Source of the DNA: Rhodoluna sp.
Lineage (GTDB): Bacteria; Actinomycetota; Actinomycetes; Actinomycetales; Microbacteriaceae
Assembly: GCA_026393335.1 (NCBI GenBank)
Contig: JAPLAJ010000121.1
Span: 1-6,501, forward strand
DNA: 6,501 nt
Reading direction: 5' to 3'
Under the pieces are notes generated by a model. The model was not told the DNA's origin. It did not search any database and was given only the letters and a program-made list of their open reading frames with translations. The first letter of the stretch is position 1; each line of letters begins with the position of its first letter. A program made the position numbers and the translations under genes. Below are positions 1-6,476 of the stretch, in pieces.

Positions 1-122
1 AGGCTTTCTCTAATTCCACGATTCTTTTGAGGCTTAGGTAAGACAACCTTTGCTTTACTCAACTTAGCTTTAGGTTTTACTCCCTGCTTTGCATGGTTGA
101 AGCGACTCTTTGGAGGTTGCAA
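1..122 (-). CDS. ftsQ: Probable cell division protein FtsQ, N-terminal fragment (cut by window edge)
   Basis: The gene starts at a TTG directly after the murC stop and stays open for 40 codons to the window edge. The visible peptide begins MQPPKSRFNHAKQG and is very rich in Lys, Arg, Pro and Gln, with no hydrophobic segment yet. This fits the basic cytoplasmic tail that precedes the single membrane helix and POTRA domain in actinobacterial FtsQ, the bitopic divisome protein that binds FtsB/FtsL. Support for the start: an AGGAG lies 8 bases upstream inside the end of murC, the tandem stops TAG TAA sit just before the TTG in the same frame, and the only nearby ATG (89..91) hits a stop after five codons. 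The ftsQ identity rests on position after murC and tail composition; no diagnostic domain is visible, so another short basic protein cannot be excluded. Confidence 0.72.
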   Translation of the reverse strand, partial: MQPPKSRFNHAKQGVKPKAKLSKAKVVLPKPQKNRGIRES

Positions 123-125
123 TTA

Positions 126-1517
126 CTAGGCTCCTAGTGCCTTGAGGATGCCTGGCACCTGTCGATAGACATCGCCACAACCCATAGTGATAACAAAGTC
201 ACCTGCTTGAGCTATGGCTGCTACAGCGCTTGGAACATCATCCCAGAGTGGAACGTAATGCATTCTTGTTTGATCTACAAAAGCATCGGCAATAAGTGCA
301 CCGGTCACTCCAGGCTCAGGATCTTCTCTTGCTGCGTAGATATCTAAAACAACAACTAGATCACTAAGTTCAAGTGCCTGTGCAAATTCTTTAGCAAACA
401 ATCTGGTTCGGCTATACAGGTGCGGTTGAAACACGGTGATCAGTCTTCCACTGCCAACAACTGCTCTGGCAGCACTGAGAGCAGCTGTTACCTCGGTTGG
501 ATGATGCGCGAAGTCATCGTAAACCTTCACACCTCTTTGCTCACCATGAAGTTCAAACCGACGTTCTGTGCCACCGAAGGTAGCAATCGCATCAAGTGCG
601 TCTTGCGCATCAATACCTAGTCCAACAAGAACTGCAAAAGCACCGGCTGCGTTGATGGCGTTGTGCTTACCTGGAACTCTTAGCGTGGCTGAATAGATAG
701 CATCTGCGTATTGCAAATCAAAACTTACCTGTGCGCCTGTAGCGTCAATTTTTACAAGACGGACATCAGCAGTTTCATTTTCACCAAAAGTGATGACTTT
801 TCTGCCGCTGATTAGCTTTGTGACTCTAACTGCCCCTGGATCATCTGAACTTATGGCGACAAAATCTGATGCACCATTGGCAAACTTGGCAAACTCCTTC
901 TCAAAGTTTTCTAGAGAACCGTAATGGTCTAGATGATCAGGGTCAACGTTAGTAATAAGTGCAATGGCAGTTTTGTAATGCAGAAATGAGCCATCTGATT
1001 CGTCAGCTTCAATCACAAACAAATCGGACTTGCCAGCAGCAGCAGATGAACCATATTCGGCAATTACTCCACCATTGACAAAGCTTGGATCTTTATCTAA
1101 CACTCTCAAAGCAGTAACAACCATGCCGGTGCTGGTTGTCTTGCCGTGGGCACCTGCAATTGAAACAAGTTTTTTGTTTGTGGTTAGATACTTCAATGCT
1201 TGAGAACGGTGCAGAATCGGAAGGTGTTTCTTCTGGGCTAATACATACTCTGGGTTTGTTGGCCACAGAGCTGATGTGACCACAACAGTGTTGGCATCAC
1301 CAAGGTTGTTCGCATCATGCCCGATTGAAATATGAGCGCCTAGTTTTCTAAGTTCAGCAATGTTTCCAGACTCTCTAACATCGCTACCGGTGACCTTGTG
1401 TCCCGATTGAATAAGCAAGCGAGCAATTCCACTCATACCGGAACCACCAATGCCGATAAAATGCACATGCCCTAAGTTCTCAGGGACACTCTGGCTGTAG
1501 TCGGGTTTGATGGTCAT
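126..1517 (-). CDS. murC: UDP-N-acetylmuramate--L-alanine (or glycine) ligase MurC
   Basis: This cytoplasmic ATP-dependent ligase adds the first stem residue to UDP-MurNAc. At 463 aa it is full length and has the three Mur ligase domains. The N-terminal UDP-binding fold has IGIGGSGMSG at 21-30. The central ATPase domain has the P-loop AGAHGKTT at 121-128 (K126, T127), the Mg-site EADESD at 170-175, and TNVDPDHLDHYG at 189-200. PGKHN at 282-286 and GGTERRFE at 315-322 follow. The C-terminal domain has DDFAHHPTE at 334-342, FQPHLYSRTR at 363-372 and MGCGDV at 445-450; the paired His motif separates MurC from MurD, MurE and MurF. The P-loop reads GAHGKTT where many MurC have GTHGKTT, a conservative change. 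The ATG start has AGGA only 4 bases upstream, and the N-terminus matches the family with no extension. It is the only gene here preceded by a real spacer (50 bases after murG). If the host is a Microbacteriaceae with B-type peptidoglycan, the added residue may be glycine. Confidence 0.97.
   Translation of the reverse strand: MTIKPDYSQSVPENLGHVHFIGIGGSGMSGIARLLIQSGHKVTGSDVRESGNIAELRKLGAHISIGHDANNLGDANTVVVTSALWPTNPEYVLAQKKHLPILHRSQALKYLTTNKKLVSIAGAHGKTTSTGMVVTALRVLDKDPSFVNGGVIAEYGSSAAAGKSDLFVIEADESDGSFLHYKTAIALITNVDPDHLDHYGSLENFEKEFAKFANGASDFVAISSDDPGAVRVTKLISGRKVITFGENETADVRLVKIDATGAQVSFDLQYADAIYSATLRVPGKHNAINAAGAFAVLVGLGIDAQDALDAIATFGGTERRFELHGEQRGVKVYDDFAHHPTEVTAALSAARAVVGSGRLITVFQPHLYSRTRLFAKEFAQALELSDLVVVLDIYAAREDPEPGVTGALIADAFVDQTRMHYVPLWDDVPSAVAAIAQAGDFVITMGCGDVYRQVPGILKALGA
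131..135 (-). promoter_or_regulatory. Shine-Dalgarno site deciding the TTG start of the gene after murC
   Basis: AGGAG on the minus strand, within the last codons of murC, ends 8 bases before the TTG at 122. It is the best ribosome-binding match near this start and supports a non-ATG start with coupling to murC translation. It sits inside an inverted repeat (CTAGG-AG-CCTAG) whose loop is too short for a stable RNA hairpin of full length. Confidence 0.7.
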
Positions 1518-1567
1518 ATTTTCCTAAAGATTTGTTTAAGACTAAGTTCAGCTAGCTAGCCACAGGC
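1518..1567. other. murG-murC intergenic spacer with a 10-base palindrome
   Basis: This is the only non-coding stretch of note in the window. It holds the perfect palindrome GCTAGCTAGC (1551-1560), then an AT-rich run with two copies of CTTA two bases apart, then the murC ribosome binding site. A loose promoter-like pair can be drawn on the minus strand: TTGTAA over the murG stop, 17 bases, TGAACT. The -10 match is poor. No terminator hairpin with a T-run is present. The palindrome can form only a 3-bp RNA stem, so if it functions it is more likely as a DNA site. Confidence 0.4.
1522..1525 (-). promoter_or_regulatory. Ribosome binding site of murC, short spacing
   Basis: AGGA on the minus strand lies only 4 bases before the murC ATG, closer than the usual 5-9. 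It is the sole purine-rich match in the spacer. Together with the 50-base separation from murG it suggests murC is initiated independently rather than by tight coupling, and perhaps not strongly. Confidence 0.5.
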
Positions 1568-2635
1568 TTACAACACGCCATTTACTAGAGCCAGCAAGCG
1601 TTTGGCCCCATCTTGCACGCCTACGCTTATGGCCTTTGATTGCATTTGCTTGACTAACTTGGCATTACTAACCAAAGGAATCAGAACAGATCTCACGTAT
1701 TCCGAGTTGAATTCAGCATCTTCAACAACTAGCGCTCCTCCTGCTGCTACTAGCTCTTGAGCATTTAGTTTCTGCTCACCATTACCAACTGGGTAAGGCA
1801 CAAATACAGCTGGAAGCCCAACTGCAGCAAATTCACTAACAGTTGCAGCACCTGATCTGGCTACAGCAAAATCGGCTGCTGCCAGGGCCAGATCCATTCG
1901 ATCGCAATAACTGATGCGATGGTATCCGCCTTCGTGAACATCCTCTAATTCTGCTCTAGGGCCAACTATGTGAATAACTTGAATACCTGCAGCTTCAAGT
2001 AAGGCTCGGGACTCTGCGATGGTGTCATTGATGCGTTTTGCTCCGAGAGATCCGCCTGTTACTAGAAGCGTGGTGAGCTTTGAGTCCAGCCCGAAAAAAG
2101 TATTTGCTTCAAAAGTCAAATCAGTCGTTATTGTTTCTAAGACTTCTTTACGAAGTGGCATGCCAACAACTGTTGAGTTTGGCAAAACAGTTTGGCTGAA
2201 GGTAACCCCGACCTCGGCAGCTCCCTTCGCTCCAACTCGGTTGGCATACCCAGGTAGCACATTTGCCTCGTGGATTACGTATGGAATGTTTAGTTCCTTT
2301 GCGGCTCGGTACGCCGGTGCACTTGCATAACCGCCAAAACCAACTACTACATCGATTTTGTTTCCAACGATGTATTTCTTCACTAACTTAACCGCGTTGG
2401 CAAAAAGAAAAGGAAACTTCAAGAGATAAGCATTTAGTTTCCTAGGCATTGGCAATCTAGGGACTATTAGAAGTTCATAACCACGTTCTGGAACCAGTCT
2501 TGATTCCAAACCTTCACTAGTGCCTAAAGCCCAAACCTTGTGCTGACCTGGTTGACTCATGATTTCATCAGCCAGAGATAGAAGTGGATTCACATGTCCT
2601 GCTGTGCCACCGCCAGCTAGTAGATAGTTTGTCAT
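1568..2635 (-). CDS. murG: Lipid II synthase: UDP-GlcNAc transferase MurG
   Basis: MurG transfers GlcNAc from UDP-GlcNAc to lipid I at the inner face of the membrane, giving lipid II. The protein is 355 aa, the usual length for this GT-B, family GT28 enzyme. The N-domain has the glycine-rich acceptor loop GGGTAGHVNP at 8-17, GFGGYAS at 99-105, and HEAN at 122-125 (the actinobacterial form of HEQN). The C-domain has GGSLGA at 194-199, RSGAATVSE at 260-268 (E268 matches the ribose-binding Glu), and VPYPVGNGEQKLNA at 279-292 with the UDP-GlcNAc-contacting Gln. A hydrophobic and basic patch around 63-90 (MPRKL, LLKFPFLF, KLVKKY) fits membrane attachment. The ATG lies in an ATGA overlap with the ftsW stop, so translation is probably coupled; an AGGAG 12 bases upstream also supports this start. 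Nothing looks broken or missing. Confidence 0.97.
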   Translation of the reverse strand: MTNYLLAGGGTAGHVNPLLSLADEIMSQPGQHKVWALGTSEGLESRLVPERGYELLIVPRLPMPRKLNAYLLKFPFLFANAVKLVKKYIVGNKIDVVVGFGGYASAPAYRAAKELNIPYVIHEANVLPGYANRVGAKGAAEVGVTFSQTVLPNSTVVGMPLRKEVLETITTDLTFEANTFFGLDSKLTTLLVTGGSLGAKRINDTIAESRALLEAAGIQVIHIVGPRAELEDVHEGGYHRISYCDRMDLALAAADFAVARSGAATVSEFAAVGLPAVFVPYPVGNGEQKLNAQELVAAGGALVVEDAEFNSEYVRSVLIPLVSNAKLVKQMQSKAISVGVQDGAKRLLALVNGVL

Positions 2636-3894
2636 CGCCTGGCAACTCTCCTAGGAGCTTTTGACTGGTCTCTTTCAACTGCTAGGACAATTCCTAGAGC
2701 CATAAGAACTGCAAGCATCGAAGATCCACCTTTTGAAAACAGCGGCAATGGAACTCCTAGAACAGGGAAAAGGTGAAGCACCACAGCAATATTGATCAGT
2801 GCTTGAACTAGTATCCACAGCATGATTCCAGTTACTGCAATAGCTCCAAAAGAAGTGGATGAGTTAATTGAGATCTGTCGCATATAACGAGCCAGCAAGA
2901 AGAACAGAATTAGAACTACAACTGCCCCAATTAGTCCAACTTCCTCGCCGACTATAGAGAAGATGAAGTCATTTTCAACTTCAGGAATCCAACCCCACTT
3001 CATTTTGGATTCACCTAAACCTGTTCCAAAAAGACCACCTGAAGCTAAAGCCCATTCGCCATGGCAAACCTGCCAGTTAGCACCTTCAATATTTGAATCA
3101 CAGCGATTGAAGAATGAAAGGATTCGATTCAATCGGTTAGGGCTAGCAGCTGCCGCAGCGATGGCGGCTACACCAATTAATCCAACAAAAATCATCAACC
3201 GATTAGCTGGCATACCGATGAGGTATAGCAGAACCAGAATGAAAGACCCCATTACCGCTGCAGTGCCAAGGTCACCAGAAAGGAAAAGTACTAGACCTGC
3301 AGAACCGAAGCCATAGATAAGGACAGGTTTGGTTACCGTTTGAAAATCCCAAAGATAATCAAGATTTGCACTCAACAGCGATGCGAGGAAGAGGATTACT
3401 CCGATCTTCAAAAACTCAGAAGGTTGAAGCTGCACGAATCCTAAATTGATCCAGTTGGTATTTCCACCAACAGAAACACCAATACCTGGCACTCTAACTA
3501 GTAACTGCATACCAACGGTGATCCAAAAGAATACTGTAGTAAATCCTTGGATCTGCTGTACCGAGCGCTTTGAGATGTAAAGCATGGCTGCCAATCCTAA
3601 GATGGCGAAAAACACTTGAGATTTGAATTCTGCGAATGGATCTCCAGTTGCCTTCACTGAGAGAACGTTAGAGGCACTGAGTACCATAACTAAACCGCAG
3701 CCGAGCATAAACAGAATCAGCATCACGAACCTATAAAAGAGGTTCGATTGGTGCAAGAAGTAACTGTCGAAGGCACGAATAGAAGTTTGAATAGGGTGTC
3801 TAAGGAACCGAGCTATAGCCATACCAGCACCGCTTGATGAAGCGGCGGGCTTTCTTGATTCAGGTGTTCTTCTTTGGGTGCTCGGTCTTGCCAT
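2632..3894 (-). CDS. ftsW: SEDS-family septal peptidoglycan glycosyltransferase FtsW
   Basis: FtsW polymerises lipid II into glycan strands at the division site with its partner class B PBP (FtsI). The 420-aa protein has a basic cytoplasmic N-tail of about 50 residues, then about ten hydrophobic segments (roughly 55-77, 90-106, 115-133, 160-178, 187-204, 209-227, 231-249, 310-334, 348-371, 391-406). Family motifs: NTNWINLGFVQLQPSE at 145-160, SGDLGTA at 206-212, WALASGGLFGTGLGES at 281-296, IPEVENDFIF at 303-312 whose D309 aligns with the catalytic Asp of SEDS enzymes, and GVPLPLFSKGGSS at 380-392. Two points are unusual: Lys388 where Tyr, Ser or Ala is common, and a cysteine pair (C265, C277) in the large outward loop just before the catalytic motif. 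The start is 3 bases after the murD stop, with AAGGGA 10 bases upstream. A RodA assignment is less likely given the position between murD and murG. Confidence 0.95.
   Translation of the reverse strand: MARPSTQRRTPESRKPAASSSGAGMAIARFLRHPIQTSIRAFDSYFLHQSNLFYRFVMLILFMLGCGLVMVLSASNVLSVKATGDPFAEFKSQVFFAILGLAAMLYISKRSVQQIQGFTTVFFWITVGMQLLVRVPGIGVSVGGNTNWINLGFVQLQPSEFLKIGVILFLASLLSANLDYLWDFQTVTKPVLIYGFGSAGLVLFLSGDLGTAAVMGSFILVLLYLIGMPANRLMIFVGLIGVAAIAAAAASPNRLNRILSFFNRCDSNIEGANWQVCHGEWALASGGLFGTGLGESKMKWGWIPEVENDFIFSIVGEEVGLIGAVVVLILFFLLARYMRQISINSSTSFGAIAVTGIMLWILVQALINIAVVLHLFPVLGVPLPLFSKGGSSMLAVLMALGIVLAVERDQSKAPRRVARR
2648..2652 (-). promoter_or_regulatory. Shine-Dalgarno site of murG inside ftsW
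   Basis: AGGAG on the minus strand lies 12 bases before the murG ATG, within the last codons of ftsW. It forms half of the perfect palindrome CTCCTAGGAG (2648-2657), so its anti-SD complement is immediately upstream. The spacing is long, which fits initiation helped by the ATGA overlap. Confidence 0.5.
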
Positions 3895-3897
3895 TTC

Positions 3898-5349
3898 TTA
3901 TACTTCCCTTTTTACAGCTGTTGCAAAAAACTCTCCACGTTGGGCGTAATCCTTGAACTGATCCATAGATGCAGCTGCCGGAGCAAGTAGAACGGTATCC
4001 CCTTCGCGCGCTACATCCTTGGCAATTCGGACAACTTCATTCATAATTTCGCCTGGTTCAGAAACTATTTCGAAAACTTGTGTGCTTGGAGCTAATTTTG
4101 CGAAAGCGTCCAGCACTGGTGCTCTGTCTAACCCGATAACAATCGCTGCTCTAACTTTCGATGCGTATCTTGAAACCAAATCGGAGATGTCTACACCTTT
4201 TAGCAGTCCACCAACCACCCAAACAACTGAATCAAAAGAAGCAAGCGCAGCTGCTGCTGCGTGTGGGTTGGTTGCTTTTGAATCATCAACCCAACTAATT
4301 CCATCTTTAGCGAAAACCAACTGAATTCTGTGGGCATCTAGTTCGAATTGCTGCAGCGCGGTTGCAATCTCACTTGGTTGCACTCCAGCAGCTCTGGCCA
4401 AGCTTGCAGCGGCAGCGATGTTTGACATCAGGTGCGGGCTTAGAACAATTGAGCTATTCAAATCTGAAAGTGACGCTAGCTCTAGAGCGACGGATGGATC
4501 ATCTACAAACGCACGATCAACCAGAATGTCTTCAACCCAACCAATTTCATTAGGTGCAGGAGTGTTGACTGTGAAGCCAACTGCTTGAGCGGAATCTGTA
4601 TTTACAGCGGCCTGTAGTAATTCTGATGTGGTCTTATCCCCTGCGTTATAGACGCAGCAAATCTTGGTGTTATTGTAAATCTTTCCTTTGGCAAGACCGT
4701 ACTGGTTCATAGAGCCGTGCCAGTCAAGGTGATCCTGAGCAAGGTTTAGTACAACGCTTGCCATTGGTTCAATGCTGTTGATGTATTCCAACTGGAAGCT
4801 ACTGAGTTCAACCACTAACACTTCAAAGCCAGCAGGGTCGCGAACAACATCAAGAATAGGAATACCGATATTGCCGCAGGCAGCTGCTTTGATTCCTGCG
4901 GTAACTAGCATCTTCTCAACTAGCTGGGTGACAGTAGTTTTACCATTTGTTCCAGTTATACAAATCCATTGGGATGCAACACCTGCTTTATCTCGAACTC
5001 GCCAAGCAAGATCTATATCTGTCCAGACCTGAATGCCGGCGGCTCTGGCTTGCACAATCAGTGAATTATCTGGTCTTATCCCAGGAGAAGTAATTAGAAC
5101 ATCTGGTGTAAATGCTGCAAACCGCTCTTGTACATTTGCTGGATCTTTACCGATTAGATGTTGTACTCCCAGCACATCTAGGATGTCCACTACTTCTGCT
5201 TCGGCCTTATCTGCAATGACTAAAACCTGAGCACCTAGTTCGTTCAAGGTGTCGGCGACAGAAAATCCACTAACCCCCAGACCATAGACGACAGCCTTTA
5301 GCTCACTCCAATCTGAGTGCCAACTGTTTAGCTCATCTAACTTGCTCAT
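3898..5349 (-). CDS. murD: UDP-N-acetylmuramoyl-L-alanine--D-glutamate ligase MurD
   Basis: MurD adds D-glutamate as the second stem residue of the cytoplasmic precursor. The chosen start gives 483 aa, somewhat longer than the E. coli enzyme and normal for actinobacteria. The N-domain has YGLGVSG at 22-28 and ITSPGIRPDN at 86-95. The ATPase domain has the P-loop GTNGKTT at 133-139, ELSSFQLE at 181-188, NLAQDHLDWHGS at 202-213, and AKGKIY at 220-225, where K221 aligns with the carbamoylated Lys. The C-domain has DAHRIQ at 338-343, DDSKATNPHA at 355-364, GGLLKG at 380-385 and LLAPAAASMDQF at 454-465. These last motifs are MurD-specific. The start is the ATG in an ATGA overlap with the mraY stop. 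An in-frame GTG 21 bases upstream (5370) would add MDLWLGC, which I reject: it is encoded by sequence shared with the end of mraY and does not resemble known MurD N-termini. No clear Shine-Dalgarno precedes the ATG, so initiation is probably coupled to mraY. Confidence 0.96.
   Translation of the reverse strand: MSKLDELNSWHSDWSELKAVVYGLGVSGFSVADTLNELGAQVLVIADKAEAEVVDILDVLGVQHLIGKDPANVQERFAAFTPDVLITSPGIRPDNSLIVQARAAGIQVWTDIDLAWRVRDKAGVASQWICITGTNGKTTVTQLVEKMLVTAGIKAAACGNIGIPILDVVRDPAGFEVLVVELSSFQLEYINSIEPMASVVLNLAQDHLDWHGSMNQYGLAKGKIYNNTKICCVYNAGDKTTSELLQAAVNTDSAQAVGFTVNTPAPNEIGWVEDILVDRAFVDDPSVALELASLSDLNSSIVLSPHLMSNIAAAASLARAAGVQPSEIATALQQFELDAHRIQLVFAKDGISWVDDSKATNPHAAAAALASFDSVVWVVGGLLKGVDISDLVSRYASKVRAAIVIGLDRAPVLDAFAKLAPSTQVFEIVSEPGEIMNEVVRIAKDVAREGDTVLLAPAAASMDQFKDYAQRGEFFATAVKREV
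3905..3910 (-). promoter_or_regulatory. Ribosome binding site of ftsW inside murD
   Basis: AAGGGA on the minus strand, within the last murD codons, ends 10 bases before the ftsW ATG. It is an imperfect Shine-Dalgarno match. It supports the first ATG over the in-frame ATG at codon 25, which would discard part of the basic N-tail and leave a larger gap after murD. Confidence 0.45.
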
Positions 5350-6476
5350 GCAACCGAGCCATAAATCCACTCAACATAGAACAAACCAATTCCCGCCATA
5401 ACTAGAAGGCCACAGATAATCCAGAACCGAACTACTACTGTGACTTCGTTCCAACCCTTTTCTTCAAAGTGATGATGCAGTGGGCTGTTTAGGAAAATTC
5501 TTCTCGGCTTACCAGTTATTGCTCTAGAAAGTTTGAATACGCTTCGTTGCAGAATTACAGATCCTGCTGAAATAGCAAACAGGCCGCCCACTAGCACTAG
5601 CAAAACTTCGGTACGGGAAAGTATCGCAAGAGCGGCAAGAGCTCCACCTAGTCCAAGCGAACCACTGTCTCCCATAAATATCTGAGCAGGGTTGGTGTTA
5701 AACCAAAGGAAACCAATAAGTGCTCCAACAATAGCTGCAGCAATAACCGCTAGGTCTAATGGATCTCTGGTGTCATAACAGTTAGGCGCAATGTTAGTCA
5801 CATCACAGGCTTGGTTAAACTTCCAGAAGCCAATAACTGCAAAAGCACCGATAGACATGATTAGTGAACCGGTCGCAAGCCCGTCCGCTCCATCGGTTAG
5901 GTTCACTCCGTTAGATGCACTTACTACAAGTAGATAGATCCAGAACAAGAAGGCAGCAACGCCTATCCATACCGCAACTTGACCCCAGCTCTCCGGGGCA
6001 ATCTTGGTTAGGTCAAAACCCGTATCTCTAAAGACAGATATCTCTGTTGAGGCTGGAGTTAGGCCAAATACATCCCTGTTCTGCAAAGCAGCCCAGGCAA
6101 AAATAGTCGCAACGGTAATCTGCCCTGCAATCTTGTAGATACCTCTAAGCCCTGCGGTGTTTTGTCCACGAACTTTCAAATAGTCGTCCAAGAAACCAAC
6201 CAGACCTAAACCGACCATCATAAACATCACTAATAAAGCAGAGTATGTAGGAGGTTCACCATTGACAAGCTTGGCAACAAAATATGAAGCCACAGCGCTG
6301 AGAATTATTCCAATGCCACCCATGCTTGGTGTGCCGCGCTTGGTGTGATGTGTTGAGGGACCATCAACTCGAACGATTTGACCCCAGCCAATTTTCTTAA
6401 ACAGCCAAATCAGGATTGGTGTGATTGTCAAAGACAGCACCAAACCTAAAAGCCCAGCAAGTAAGAGCGCTCTCAT
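5346..6476 (-). CDS. mraY: Phospho-N-acetylmuramoyl-pentapeptide transferase MraY
   Basis: MraY is the integral membrane enzyme that transfers phospho-MurNAc-pentapeptide from UDP to undecaprenyl phosphate, making lipid I. The 376-aa protein has about ten hydrophobic segments, starting with an N-terminal one at roughly 4-26 and ending with one at 347-369. Family motifs are complete: HHTKRGTPSMGG at 43-54, FLDDYLK at 95-101 (the Asp pair D97, D98), SNGVNLTDGADGLA at 188-201, FMGDSGSLGLGG at 267-278 with D270 matching the third catalytic Asp, and SPLHHHFEEKGW at 331-342 with the HHH triad at 334-336. The HHH motif and the Asp set separate it from WecA-type relatives. An outward loop at about 220-238 holds two cysteines, C224 and C233. 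The start has a strong AAGGAG 5 bases upstream, and the protein begins MRALLLAG, as actinobacterial MraY usually does. Its TGA stop overlaps the murD ATG. Confidence 0.98.
   Translation of the reverse strand: MRALLLAGLLGLVLSLTITPILIWLFKKIGWGQIVRVDGPSTHHTKRGTPSMGGIGIILSAVASYFVAKLVNGEPPTYSALLVMFMMVGLGLVGFLDDYLKVRGQNTAGLRGIYKIAGQITVATIFAWAALQNRDVFGLTPASTEISVFRDTGFDLTKIAPESWGQVAVWIGVAAFLFWIYLLVVSASNGVNLTDGADGLATGSLIMSIGAFAVIGFWKFNQACDVTNIAPNCYDTRDPLDLAVIAAAIVGALIGFLWFNTNPAQIFMGDSGSLGLGGALAALAILSRTEVLLVLVGGLFAISAGSVILQRSVFKLSRAITGKPRRIFLNSPLHHHFEEKGWNEVTVVVRFWIICGLLVMAGIGLFYVEWIYGSVA

Noticed and set aside
1551..1570. Terminator or attenuator between murG and murC
   Set aside because: The palindrome gives only a 3-bp RNA stem, the TAAG/CTTA flanks add little, and no T-run follows on the minus strand.
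2019..2330. Plus-strand open frame of about 103 codons opposite murG
   Set aside because: Antisense to conserved MurG motifs, no neighbouring plus-strand genes and no promoter or ribosome site that stands out.
2963..3316. Plus-strand open frame of about 117 codons opposite ftsW
   Set aside because: Antisense to conserved FtsW motifs including the catalytic segment; the peptide is a low-information shadow with no family features.
2632..3894. RodA (elongation SEDS protein) instead of FtsW
   Set aside because: The family motifs are shared, but the long basic N-tail and the position between murD and murG favour FtsW.
4019..4324. Plus-strand open frame of about 100 codons opposite murD
   Set aside because: It lies wholly antisense to the well-supported murD C-domain, its Ser/Thr/Ala-rich peptide has no recognisable motif, and it lacks a convincing ribosome binding site.
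5371..6476. WecA/TagO-type glycosyltransferase instead of MraY
   Set aside because: The HHH triad in SPLHHHFEEKGW, the HHTKRGTPSMGG motif and the location between the upstream end and murD are all specific to MraY.
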